Part shown: piece by piece, positions 33,957 to 42,206 of the stretch
How positions within the stretch are numbered: position 1 is the first letter of the stretch
How the letters are laid out: every line of letters begins with the position of its first letter
Origin: Flavobacterium sp. LC2016-13
GTDB lineage: Bacteria; Bacteroidota; Bacteroidia; Flavobacteriales; Flavobacteriaceae
Length of the DNA: 64,000 nucleotides
Assembly (NCBI RefSeq): GCF_009707955.1
Contig: NZ_WMDQ01000013.1
Location: 100,551 to 164,550, forward strand
Direction: 5' to 3'
Position numbers and translations under genes: made by a program
Notes under the pieces: model-generated
Databases searched by the model: none
The model's input: the letters and a program-made list of their open reading frames with translations, nothing else
Told to the model about the DNA's origin: nothing

Positions 33957-33985
33957 CATCTCAAAAATTATGAGATGCGTTTTTC
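33957..33985 (+). terminator. Terminator after the TM2 gene
   Basis: CATCTC (33957-33962) and GAGATG (33972-33977) form a 6-bp stem around an A-rich loop, followed by TTTTTCTTTT. Confidence 0.65.
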
Positions 33986-34034
33986 TTTTATATTTTGAAG
34001 ATTTCACGCTAGTTTATAAATAAAAATTGTAACA

Positions 34035-34068
34035 AAAAATCCCATTTGCCTAGGCAAATGGGATTTTT
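34035..34068. terminator. Bidirectional terminator, perfect 34-bp palindrome
   Basis: AAAAATCCCATTTGCCT followed by its reverse complement lies between the TM2 gene and the OlsF-like gene, with T runs on both strands. It is the terminator of the latter. Confidence 0.85.
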
Positions 34069-34089
34069 GAATTTTATAATGATTTACAA

Positions 34090-35892
34090 TTAATCTTCTT
34101 TCTCAGATAATTTACGTTCCAATTCTATTTGAAACTCTTCAATAACCGGTTTCATAGTGCTTTCAGGAATATCTGCGATTCTAATATACATTAAACCGTC
34201 AATAGCGTTGTTAAATAAAGGATCGACGTTAAACGCAACAACACGTGCATTTTGTTTGATGTATTTTTTAATCAGAACAGGCAAACGTAAATTTCCTGGT
34301 TCTAATTCGTCAATAATTTTATCAAATTTATTTAAGTCTGATTCTGCTTCATCGAAGATAAAGTCTTTATCGGCATCCTTTAATTTTACTTTATAAGCTT
34401 TTTTCGGATGAATATATTGTGCGATATAAGGATCGTAATAATTCGATTTCATAAACTCAATCATCAACGATTTAGAAAAGTCTGAAAATTGATTACTGAT
34501 ACTTACTCCGCCTAATAAATATTTGTGTTCAGGATAACGTAATGTTGTGTGAATAATACCTTTCCATAACAAGAATAAAGGCATTGGTTTTTGCTGATAT
34601 TCTTTTACGATAAAAGCACGTCCCATTTCGATAGATTTATGCATCATATCGTGCAATTCAGGTTCAAATCTAAAAAGATCATTTAAGTAGAAACCTTCAA
34701 TTCCGAATTTCGGGTAAATTTCAGAACCTAATCCCATTCGGTAAGCACCTGCAATTCTTTTAGTTTCATCATCCCACAAAAACATGTGGTGATAATATTG
34801 GTCAAATTTATCTAAATCGATAGATTCATTGGTTCCTTCTCCAACTTCACGGAAAGTAATTTCACGTAAACGGCCAATTTCATGTAAAATATTCGGAATA
34901 GATTTCGCCGTTGCAAAAAATACTTCATAGTTTTTACTTTGCAATAAACGACAATCGCTGCCTCTTAAAGCATTTACTTCGTCAAGCATTTTAGATTCAC
35001 TTGCCGGCGTAACAATTTTTTTAGGCGCTTTTGGTATTTTAAGACTTGTTGTATCAATTAATTTGGTATCCTTTTCAAAAGGATTTGCCAACATGTAGGT
35101 TTTCTTTCTTAAGAATTCACAATATTCTTCAAACGATTCGATTTCGTTTTGTTCGTTTACCGAAATTGGCTTACCAATACGAACTTTAATGACACGATCT
35201 TTTTGAGTTAACAATTCCGATGGCAATTTTGCAGTACGCAAAGTATCATCTATTTTAGAAAGCCAGTAAAATAATTTGCTGTTTTTAGCATGGAAGTAAA
35301 TAGGAACTACAGGAACTTTTGCTTTTCTGATTAATTTTAAAGCACCTTCTTCCCAAGGTTTATCAACCATTAATTTTCCGTCTTTGTAAGTCGAAACTTC
35401 TCCGGCAGGAAAAATACCCAAAGGTTTTCCATCGCTTAAGTGGCGTAAAGTTTCTTTGATTCCAACAACGCTCGATTTAGCATCCTTATGATTTTCAAAA
35501 GGATTAACCGGCATGATGTATTTCTTTAATGGTACAATACGATGTAATAAAAAGTTGGCAATAATTTTGAAATTTGGTTCTCTTTCAAGCATTAATTTCA
35601 AAAGTAAAATACCATCAATTCCTCCAAGTGGATGATTTGAAATAGTAATATAAGCGCCATCTTTAGGTAAACGTTTTAAATCTTCTTCCGGAATCTCAAA
35701 TTTAATTTGCAATTCATCCAATATTCCGTTTAAAAAAGCAACGTCTTCTAAATGTTTATTATGATCGTATATTTTATTCAGGGTCGATATCTTAAGAACC
35801 TTCATAAGAATCCAGCCAGAAAAAGTACCAAAAACTCCGTACTTCTCAACATTTATTGCTTTTGCAACTTCTTTCGCGGTAACTAAACCCAT
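34090..35892 (-). CDS. OlsF-like fused acyltransferase (PlsC domain plus GNAT domain)
   Basis: A 600-residue cytosolic membrane-associated protein with two acyltransferase domains. The N-terminal part (about 60-260) is a lysophospholipid acyltransferase with the block SNHPLGGIDG (N86, H87, D93). It keeps His and Asp but with five residues between them, and follows with FPAGEVST as block 3. The C-terminal part (about 300-590) is a GNAT-like N-acyltransferase of the hemolysin/OlsB type, with LREITFREVGEG and the GFYLNDLF segment. This domain order is that of OlsF, the bifunctional ornithine lipid synthase. It may produce ornithine or glycine lipids in Bacteroidota, which is inference. It is monocistronic. 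Confidence 0.85.
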   Translation of the reverse strand: MGLVTAKEVAKAINVEKYGVFGTFSGWILMKVLKISTLNKIYDHNKHLEDVAFLNGILDELQIKFEIPEEDLKRLPKDGAYITISNHPLGGIDGILLLKLMLEREPNFKIIANFLLHRIVPLKKYIMPVNPFENHKDAKSSVVGIKETLRHLSDGKPLGIFPAGEVSTYKDGKLMVDKPWEEGALKLIRKAKVPVVPIYFHAKNSKLFYWLSKIDDTLRTAKLPSELLTQKDRVIKVRIGKPISVNEQNEIESFEEYCEFLRKKTYMLANPFEKDTKLIDTTSLKIPKAPKKIVTPASESKMLDEVNALRGSDCRLLQSKNYEVFFATAKSIPNILHEIGRLREITFREVGEGTNESIDLDKFDQYYHHMFLWDDETKRIAGAYRMGLGSEIYPKFGIEGFYLNDLFRFEPELHDMMHKSIEMGRAFIVKEYQQKPMPLFLLWKGIIHTTLRYPEHKYLLGGVSISNQFSDFSKSLMIEFMKSNYYDPYIAQYIHPKKAYKVKLKDADKDFIFDEAESDLNKFDKIIDELEPGNLRLPVLIKKYIKQNARVVAFNVDPLFNNAIDGLMYIRIADIPESTMKPVIEEFQIELERKLSEKED

Positions 35893-35982
35893 GTACTATT
35901 TTTAATTTATTAGAGCAGCGAACAAAGATAACAAAAAACTCTACTTTTCGTTGATTCAAACACAAACTTTCCACTTTTTTAT

Positions 35983-35990
35983 TACATTTG
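35983..35990 (+). promoter_or_regulatory. -7 promoter box of the exonuclease III gene
   Basis: TACATTTG followed by G fits TAnnTTTG and lies 20 bases before the ATG at 36011. No clear -33 partner at the normal distance was seen. Confidence 0.4.
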
Positions 35991-36010
35991 GATTCCTAAA
36001 AAAAACTTGA

Positions 36011-36772
36011 ATGAAAATTATTTCTTATAACGTAAACGGAATCAGAGCCGCAATTTCAAAAGGATTTATCGAATGGTTACGACAAGCAAATCCAGATGTT
36101 ATTTGTCTTCAGGAAATCAAAGCAACACAAGAGCAAATTCCCGTAGATGCTATTACTGATGCCGGTTATCCATATCAATATTATTATCCTGCAACAAAAA
36201 AAGGATATAGTGGAGTAGCAATTTTATCTAAAATAAAACCTAATAATGTGGTTTTCGGAACCGGAATTCATCACATGGATTTTGAAGGTCGTAATCTTCG
36301 TGCTGATTTTGACGATTGTTCTGTAATGAGTTTATATCTTCCGTCAGGAACAAATATTGAAAGATTAGACCATAAATTTATGTTTATGGATGATTTTCAG
36401 AATTATGTTAACGAGCTTAAACTAACAATTCCAAATTTGATTATTTGTGGCGATTACAACATTTGCCATGAAGCGATAGATATTCATGATCCGGTTCGTA
36501 ATAAAACGGTTTCAGGATTTTTACCTGCAGAACGTGCCTGGCTTGATGGTTTTATGAAATCTGGTTTTGTTGATAGTTTCCGTCATTTCAATAAAGATCC
36601 GCATCATTATTCATGGTGGAGTTACCGTGCAGGAGCGAGAGGAAATAATAAAGGATGGCGTATTGATTATAATCTGGTAAGTGATTCTTTGCAGCATAAA
36701 TTAAAACGTGCAGTAATTTTGCCAGATGCAGTACATTCAGATCATTGTCCGGTTTTGGTAGAAATTGAATAA
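36011..36772 (+). CDS. xth: Exodeoxyribonuclease III
   Basis: AP endonuclease and 3-prime exonuclease of the EEP superfamily, for base excision repair. The 253-residue length is typical. Motifs include the metal-binding E35 in CLQEIKA, YSGVAILSK, CGDYNICHEAIDIHDP with the Asp-Asn pair, RIDYNLVSDSL and the catalytic SDHCPV. The start is MKIISYNVNGIRAA, the standard N-terminus, with no signal. It faces away from the OlsF-like gene. It is likely to be a single-gene unit. Confidence 0.96.
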   Translation: MKIISYNVNGIRAAISKGFIEWLRQANPDVICLQEIKATQEQIPVDAITDAGYPYQYYYPATKKGYSGVAILSKIKPNNVVFGTGIHHMDFEGRNLRADFDDCSVMSLYLPSGTNIERLDHKFMFMDDFQNYVNELKLTIPNLIICGDYNICHEAIDIHDPVRNKTVSGFLPAERAWLDGFMKSGFVDSFRHFNKDPHHYSWWSYRAGARGNNKGWRIDYNLVSDSLQHKLKRAVILPDAVHSDHCPVLVEIE

Positions 36773-36916
36773 GTTTGGTATTGTTCTTGTTAGGTGAATA
36801 GTGATTTATGAGGGATCGCAGTTTAAGAGTTGTTTTTTGAAATTTTAAAAAAACACTCTCGCTAAAACAAGATATTTTGAATTATTAATATACCCCAAAT
36901 AAAAACCAAAATTAAA

Positions 36917-37861
36917 ATGATTAAAAAAACTTCCATCGGATTACTGGTTTTAGCTTTGTCTATGACTTCGTGCGTGTCCAAGAAAATTTACAATGATCTT
37001 GAATCAAAATATTCAGATCTGAAAAAAGAAAATCGTTCTATTGCTGATCAGAATGCTGATTTGCAAAAATCCAAAAATGAATTAGAACTAGATCGTGATA
37101 AACTAACCAAGGATTTGGCTAGTACGAAAGATGATCTTGCAAAACAAAAAGCAGATCTTGCTGCTGAGCAAAGAAAATACAAAGTATTGCAGGATTCATA
37201 CAATGCATTAGAGAAAAACAGCAACGATGCATTAGAAAGCAATATGGCTAAAAACCGTGAATTGTTAGCACAATTAGAAGCAAAATCTAAAAAATTAGCT
37301 GAAGAACAAGCACGTTTAGATAAAACAGCAAGTCGTTTGAACGAACTTGAAGCGATGATTGCTGCGAAAGAAGCTGCAATGAAAAAACTAAAAGAAACTT
37401 TATCTAAAGCGTTAAACGGTTTTGAAGGAAAAGGTTTGACAGTTGAACAGAAAAATGGAAAAGTTTATGTTTCTATGGAAAATAAATTACTTTTCAATTC
37501 AGGAAGCTGGGCAGTTGGTACCGAAGGTAGAAGAGCAGTTGTAGAATTAGGAAAAGTTTTAGGAGATAATCCGGATCTTTCGGTTCTTATTGAAGGACAT
37601 ACAGATGATGATCCGTATGCGGGTTCAGGTCCAATTGCAAACAACTGGGATTTATCAACTAAAAGAGCTACTGCAATTGTGGGAATCTTAAGTGAAAACA
37701 CTAAAATCAATAAACAAAAATTAACAGCTGCAGGTCGTAGCGAATTTTCTCCGTTGGCAAGTAATGCTACTCCGGAAGGAAAAGCTAAAAACCGTAGAAT
37801 CGAAATCATCTTAACACCAAGATTAGATGAAATCGCTGAAATGTTAAATAGTATAAATTAA
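36917..37861 (+). CDS. OmpA-family lipoprotein with coiled coil
   Basis: A 314-residue outer membrane lipoprotein. The signal peptide ends in a lipobox (LALSMTSC, Cys19), and the mature part starts VSKKIYND. Residues from about 25 to 155 form a long heptad-rich coiled coil (KYSDLKKENRSIADQNADLQ and many Lys/Glu/Leu repeats). The C-terminal 125 residues are a complete OmpA peptidoglycan-binding domain, with LLFNSGSWAV, VLIEGHTDDDP and STKRATAIVG followed by KNRRIEIIL. Such proteins resemble Pal and bridge the outer membrane to the wall. A terminator follows directly after a TTAG-family repeat. Confidence 0.95.
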   Translation: MIKKTSIGLLVLALSMTSCVSKKIYNDLESKYSDLKKENRSIADQNADLQKSKNELELDRDKLTKDLASTKDDLAKQKADLAAEQRKYKVLQDSYNALEKNSNDALESNMAKNRELLAQLEAKSKKLAEEQARLDKTASRLNELEAMIAAKEAAMKKLKETLSKALNGFEGKGLTVEQKNGKVYVSMENKLLFNSGSWAVGTEGRRAVVELGKVLGDNPDLSVLIEGHTDDDPYAGSGPIANNWDLSTKRATAIVGILSENTKINKQKLTAAGRSEFSPLASNATPEGKAKNRRIEIILTPRLDEIAEMLNSIN

Positions 37862-37900
37862 GGTGCTAAGGTTCTGAGGAACTAAGGTGCTAAGATATAA
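37862..37900 (-). repeat. TTAG/CTCAG repeat directly after the OmpA lipoprotein gene
   Basis: Reverse-strand reading: CTTAGCACCTTAGTTCCTCA followed by GAACCTTAGCACC. It begins one base past the stop codon, in the opposite orientation to the copies upstream of start codons. Confidence 0.8.
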
Positions 37901-37931
37901 GGCTCAGAGTTTTTAACTTTGAGCCTTTTTT
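37899..37931 (+). terminator. Terminator of the OmpA lipoprotein gene
   Basis: AAGGCTCA (37899-37906) pairs with TGAGCCTT (37920-37927), followed by TTTTTTG. Confidence 0.75.
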
Positions 37932-38040
37932 GTTCTTGCAAAGTTTTCAAAAACTCGCACTAGTAAAAGAATAAAGCCAATCTGTATGGTTTTAGAATTT
38001 GGATTTTTTTAAATTGAAATTTTCTATCTTATTATTTTTG

Positions 38041-38048
38041 TAACTTTG
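38041..38048 (+). promoter_or_regulatory. -7 promoter box of the toxin-antitoxin operon
   Basis: TAACTTTG fits TAnnTTTG and lies 19 bases before the antitoxin ATG at 38068. A TTG at 38014-38016 lies 24 bases upstream. Confidence 0.45.
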
Positions 38049-38067
38049 AATTATAAAAAGGCTAATT

Positions 38068-38319
38068 ATGGGACTTCCGGAATTAAAAGATAAAATACGA
38101 AATCAATTAGATTTAGCAGACGAAAGAGTATTAAGAATTGTTTCTTCAGTTTTTGATAATTATTTAAATGAAGTAGTATCTTACGATGTTGGTGGGAATC
38201 CTTTAACATTATCTGAATATCAAAATAAAGTAGAAGAAGGATTGAATGATGTAAAATATAATCGGATAATTTCGAAAGAAGATTTAGCTAAAGAAATGCA
38301 AGATTGGGATAATGAGTAA
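38068..38319 (+). CDS. Antitoxin of a ParE/RelE-type pair
   Basis: An 83-residue helical, acidic protein (LPELKDKIRNQLDLADERVLRIV, then SEYQNKVEEGLNDVKYNRIISKEDLAKEMQDW). It lacks a clear DNA-binding ribbon-helix-helix, but the tail ISKEDLAKEMQDWDNE is the typical toxin-neutralising end of antitoxins of this family in Bacteroidota. The stop overlaps the toxin start by 8 bases (ATG at 38312, stop TAA at 38317-38319). The promoter -7 box lies 20 bases upstream. Autoregulation is typical for the class but no operator is identified. Confidence 0.82.
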   Translation: MGLPELKDKIRNQLDLADERVLRIVSSVFDNYLNEVVSYDVGGNPLTLSEYQNKVEEGLNDVKYNRIISKEDLAKEMQDWDNE

Positions 38320-38611
38320 TAATAAATTTGAAATTTTTTGGACACTTAATGCAAAAGAAGATTTAAAAGAAATTTATGTTTCATTAAAGAAAAGTACTTC
38401 TAAAGAAACGGCGCTTAAAATTCGAGATGAATTATTTAATAGTACAGAAGATATTGTTTTTGTAGAGCAATTTCAATTTGATGAATACAGATTTGATTGC
38501 CGAAGAATGATAATAAGAAATTATAAGATTCTGTATCAATTTAAAGAAAATTCGATTTTTGTGATTAGGATTTTTAATTCATTTCAAAACCCTATGAAAA
38601 GTTTAAAATAA
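38312..38611 (+). CDS. ParE/RelE-family toxin
   Basis: A 99-residue small basic toxin. The N-terminal FEIFWTLNAKEDLKEIYVSLK is the ParE-type entrance, the central part is helical, and the C-terminal fold has RMIIRNYKILYQFKENSIFVIRIFNSFQNP, typical of the type II RelE/ParE superfamily. Gyrase poisoning or mRNA cleavage is possible, and which of the two cannot be read. It overlaps the antitoxin gene, as normal for such pairs, and is closed by its own terminator. The pair is a single complete module with no frameshift. Confidence 0.87.
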   Translation: MSNNKFEIFWTLNAKEDLKEIYVSLKKSTSKETALKIRDELFNSTEDIVFVEQFQFDEYRFDCRRMIIRNYKILYQFKENSIFVIRIFNSFQNPMKSLK

Positions 38612-38645
38612 GAAAAGGTTCAAGGTAAAACTTTGAACCTTTTCT
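38611..38645 (+). terminator. Terminator of the toxin-antitoxin operon
   Basis: AGAAAAGGTTCAA and TTGAACCTTTTCT make an almost perfect stem, starting at the end of the toxin stop codon. Confidence 0.75.
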
Positions 38646-38816
38646 AGTTATAGCTTAGCTTCTTAGAACCTTAGGGACTCAGAAAGTTAAAAAAATCTTG
38701 TAATTTTTTTAACTTTTGTCGAATTTTCATTTGAAAAATACAGTTGTACCTTTGAAGCTTTATTATTCAAAAGAGAAACTTAGAACCTTAGTAACTCAGC
38801 ATCTTAGCACCTTAGA
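38645..38816 (+). repeat. Two TTAG/CTCAG repeat segments before the aldo/keto reductase gene
   Basis: Segments at about 38645-38690 (CTTAGCTTCTTAGAACCTTA then GGGACTCAGAAAG) and 38775-38816 (AACTTAGAACCTTAGTAACT then CAGCATCTTAGCACCTTAG). The second runs into AAAAAAA and the start codon at 38823. The -7 box at 38747 lies between them. Confidence 0.8.
38747..38754 (+). promoter_or_regulatory. -7 promoter box of the aldo/keto reductase gene
   Basis: TACCTTTG followed by A fits TAnnTTTG. It lies 68 bases before the ATG, so the leader would contain the second TTAG repeat. Confidence 0.4.
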
Positions 38817-38822
38817 AAAAAA

Positions 38823-39860
38823 ATGAAATACACTACAATTCCAAACACCGATATAAAAGTTAGTAAAATATGTCTCGGGACAATGACATTCGGACGACAA
38901 AACACAGAATCTGATGGTCATGCTCAAATGGATTACGCGCTTGAAAGAGGTGTGAACTTTTTTGATACTGCCGAAATGTATTCAGTTCCGGCAAGCGAAG
39001 CCACTTACGGAAACACAGAAAAAATCATTGGGACCTGGTTTAAAAAATCAGGAAATCGCGATAAAGTTGTTTTAGCATCTAAAATTGCCGGACCAAACGC
39101 AAGTTTTGGCTATATGCGTGAAAAAATCGATTTCTCGCCTGCAAGTATTAAATATGCTTTAGAAAATAGCTTAAAACGTCTTCAAACAGATTATATTGAT
39201 ATTTATCAGATGCATTGGCCGGAACGAAAAACCAATTATTTCGGACAACGTGCTTTTAAAGTTCAGGATGATGCCTGGGAAGATAATTTTAGAGAGGTTC
39301 TTGAAACTTTTGACGGATTAATTAAAGAAGGGAAAATTAAACATATTGGTGTTTCAAATGAAAATGCCTGGGGAATGATGCGTTTTCTTGAGGAAAGTAA
39401 ATATCAAAACCTTCCGAGAATCAAAACAGTTCAAAATCCTTATAATTTACTGAATCGCCTTTTTGAAGTTGGTTCTGCCGAAGTTTCGATGCATGAAAAT
39501 GTTGGTTTATTGGCGTATTCTCCATTAGGTTTCGGAACTTTAACCGGTAAATTTTTAACTGGAGAAGAACATCCAAACGCCAGAGTTAAACTTTTTCCGC
39601 AATATACACGATACGCCAGCGAGCAATGTACGCAGGCAACACGTCTATATCAGGAAATCGCTCACAAACACGGATTAACGTTGACACAACTTGCGCTAGG
39701 TTTTGTATTACAACAGCCTTTTGTAACAAGTGCTATTATTGGAGCAACAACATTAGAACAATTAAAAGAAAATATCGATACAATTGATGTTGTTCTTTCT
39801 AAAGAAATTTTAGCAGAAATTGATAAAGTTCAGGCTATTATTCCTGATCCCGCACCATAA
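38823..39860 (+). CDS. Aldo/keto reductase (Tas-like)
   Basis: A cytosolic NADP(H)-dependent oxidoreductase of the aldo/keto reductase superfamily, 345 residues. Catalytic residues are D48 and Y53 (NFFDTAEMYSVP), K87 (VVLASKI) and H131 (YQMHWPE). The C-terminal cofactor motif ATTLEQLKENIDTI is present. Length and the MKYTTIPNTDIKVSKICLGTMTFG start are typical of the Tas-like branch. No substrate can be deduced. It is preceded by repeats in its leader, and followed by a stem that acts as terminator. Confidence 0.94.
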   Translation: MKYTTIPNTDIKVSKICLGTMTFGRQNTESDGHAQMDYALERGVNFFDTAEMYSVPASEATYGNTEKIIGTWFKKSGNRDKVVLASKIAGPNASFGYMREKIDFSPASIKYALENSLKRLQTDYIDIYQMHWPERKTNYFGQRAFKVQDDAWEDNFREVLETFDGLIKEGKIKHIGVSNENAWGMMRFLEESKYQNLPRIKTVQNPYNLLNRLFEVGSAEVSMHENVGLLAYSPLGFGTLTGKFLTGEEHPNARVKLFPQYTRYASEQCTQATRLYQEIAHKHGLTLTQLALGFVLQQPFVTSAIIGATTLEQLKENIDTIDVVLSKEILAEIDKVQAIIPDPAP

Positions 39861-39882
39861 TTAGAGATTTTTAAATAAACAC

Positions 39883-39930
39883 AAATTCCACAAATTATCA
39901 CGGACTGATCTGTGTTAATTTGTGGAATTT
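39883..39930 (+). terminator. Terminator after the aldo/keto reductase gene
   Basis: AAATTCCACAAATT (39883-39896) and AATTTGTGGAATTT (39917-39930) form a 14-bp stem around a loop, and a T run follows. It separates the gene from the convergent GT51 gene. Confidence 0.7.
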
Positions 39931-39969
39931 TTTTATGAATGAATTAAATTTAATTCGTGAAATCTGTGT

Positions 39970-41934
39970 TTATAAATCAAATTCCTCTTCCATAGATAAA
40001 GAATCATTTTTAACTGCGGTTGAATCCGGCGCTTTGATTCGTATTAAAGAACGCGCGTTTCCTGAGATATAAACAGGCAATTGGCCAAGTGTATCTTCAG
40101 GAACTAATAATCCACGGCGGAACATTAAATTCTTTAAGAATTTTTGATTTTTTATAGCATAATCTTTCAGATTTCCTTCGTCATTAAATTGATACATGAA
40201 TTTTCGAGGTTTCGGAATAATAGTAGCCAAATACAAACATTCATCAACATTTAAAGCTGAAGGGCTTTTTTGAAAGTAAAAATGACTCGCTTCACCAATT
40301 CCGTATACATTTGGTCCCCATTCAATAATATTGAAATAAACTTCAAGCATTCTTTCTTTGCTTACAACGCGATTGTTTTCAAGAATATAAACCAACAGAA
40401 TTTCTTCCAGTTTACGTGAAAGTGTTTTTTCCCGGGTTAAAAAAACGTTTTTAATCAATTGCATACTGATTGTACTGGCGCCGCGAGAGAATTTTTTCGT
40501 TCTGATATTCTTTAAAATCGATTGTTTAAAAGCTTCATTAATAAATCCGCGATGCGAAAAGAAAGACGGATCTTCTGTCGTCAAAACAGATTTACGTAAA
40601 TAAGGCGACATTTGATCTAAAGGAGTATAATTTGGATTTGCACTTCCAACCAAAACCGGTCGCTGCAAAACGTTCTGGATTATCGCGCGATACACGAATT
40701 CTCCGTTTAACTTATTTAAATCGGCTTCTCCGTATTTAGTGATTTTCAGATCTTCTTTATTCAGTTTACTGTCAAAAACTAAAGTATTTGGTTTGTTTTT
40801 ATTGAATTTGAAATCGAGTTTATAATCGAAATTTCCAGTCGCTTCCATTCCCTGAAAGTGCGTAAATAATCCGTCAGGCAACGAAACAATAAAATCCTGC
40901 GCCTTCATTTTCGGAATATCCACTTTCAAAGTATAAACCGTATCTTTTTCTGTGTTATAAGATATATATGGCTTTACTTTTATTTTGTTTAATTGCATTG
41001 TTGAAGTACTGTCTATCGAAATAAAATCATCGCCAAGTAAAAAACGATAATCAAAACGCGCATTTTTAATGACAACATCTTTGCTGGCAATTTTAGGATG
41101 ATTGATTTTTAAATTTGTGATAGAAGTGTAGCCATCGATATGCAATTCGCTTCCGTCTTTATCAATATTTTCAACATTCAATCGAATAGAATCAAAACTT
41201 GCTTTCAAATTATAACGTTCGTCAAGATACGGAACGCGAATCGCTCCGGTATCAAGATTAAAAAAGCGAATATCAGCTTTTTTATTTCTCGGGTCAGCAA
41301 AGCCTTTGATATTCCATTTTTGATCAAAATCTTTACTTTGAACATGAAGATTGGTTTCGAGTTGTTTGTTGTTTAAAACAAGTTTATTAATCGCAATAGA
41401 CGCTTTTTTGCCATTATCATCAATTTTAAAATTCAGGTTTTCCAATTTCATGTCTGTTGGAACCAAATTCAATAACTTTGAAATAATTCGATAGGCGAAA
41501 GTGGCATATTTTCGTTTTTCATTTTTATCAGAATCTGATTTATCTCTTTTTAAAAAGGCATCAAAATTCCTGATTTTTCCTTTTTTGACTAATTGAATAT
41601 AACCGTTATCGATTTTTAAAGTTCCAACCTGAACATCGCCTATTAATAAATTAGACAAACTAATGCTTGTTTCTATTTTTTGAATATGACAAAGAGTGTC
41701 AGCATTATTAGGAACCAAAATGACATCGGTTAATTTAATCCCGGATAAACCATCAAAAGAAGCTGATTTTACAGAAAATTTACTGTTATATTCTGTATTC
41801 ATTTTAAGGGTTACTTTTGCAATAGCCTGTTTTAAAAGGGAATCACGAAAAAAGTAAAAACCTAAAAAAAGCACTCCCAATACCAGTGCAAGTATTAGAA
41901 GTGCTTTAATTATTTTTTGTTTTGGAAATCTCAT
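39970..41934 (-). CDS. AsmA-like / GT51 peptidoglycan transglycosylase fusion
   Basis: A 654-residue inner-membrane protein with one N-terminal anchor (about 8-29). A long extracytoplasmic AsmA/DUF748-like region follows (about 35-400, MNTEYNSKFSVKSASFDGLSG). The GT51 transglycosylase domain starts near 430. Its first motif is E454-D455 in TTEDPSFFSHRGF, followed by RGASTISMQLIKN, KLEEILLVYILE and the ending NIIEWGPNVYGIGEAS. It polymerises glycan strands from lipid II, like MtgA, but without a penicillin-binding domain. The fusion is unusual compared with the short E. coli MtgA and the bifunctional PBP1A. It stands alone on the reverse strand. Confidence 0.88.
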   Translation of the reverse strand: MRFPKQKIIKALLILALVLGVLFLGFYFFRDSLLKQAIAKVTLKMNTEYNSKFSVKSASFDGLSGIKLTDVILVPNNADTLCHIQKIETSISLSNLLIGDVQVGTLKIDNGYIQLVKKGKIRNFDAFLKRDKSDSDKNEKRKYATFAYRIISKLLNLVPTDMKLENLNFKIDDNGKKASIAINKLVLNNKQLETNLHVQSKDFDQKWNIKGFADPRNKKADIRFFNLDTGAIRVPYLDERYNLKASFDSIRLNVENIDKDGSELHIDGYTSITNLKINHPKIASKDVVIKNARFDYRFLLGDDFISIDSTSTMQLNKIKVKPYISYNTEKDTVYTLKVDIPKMKAQDFIVSLPDGLFTHFQGMEATGNFDYKLDFKFNKNKPNTLVFDSKLNKEDLKITKYGEADLNKLNGEFVYRAIIQNVLQRPVLVGSANPNYTPLDQMSPYLRKSVLTTEDPSFFSHRGFINEAFKQSILKNIRTKKFSRGASTISMQLIKNVFLTREKTLSRKLEEILLVYILENNRVVSKERMLEVYFNIIEWGPNVYGIGEASHFYFQKSPSALNVDECLYLATIIPKPRKFMYQFNDEGNLKDYAIKNQKFLKNLMFRRGLLVPEDTLGQLPVYISGNARSLIRIKAPDSTAVKNDSLSMEEEFDL

Positions 41935-42167
41935 AAATATAATTTGAGGTGGAATTTATTCAGTTGTCAAATCTAGGGTAAATTTAAATTTAAAATTATC
42001 AGCGTATAAAGATTTTCTTCTAAATTTTAATATCAGTTTTAAAAAATGGATTTAATAACTTTAAAGTAAAGTAAATTTTTTCTTTATAATTAACATTTGC
42101 ATTGAATTTTATGTTTCTTTATAGGGGTAATTACTGAAATTATAATAGCTTATAAATGGTTAACGTT

Positions 42168-42175
42168 TATATTTG
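42168..42175 (+). promoter_or_regulatory. -7 promoter box of the 163-residue lipoprotein gene
   Basis: TATATTTG followed by C fits TAnnTTTG and lies 31 bases before the ATG at 42207. Confidence 0.45.
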
Positions 42176-42206
42176 CTTGATTAATCATATTTAAAAACCC
42201 AATTTA

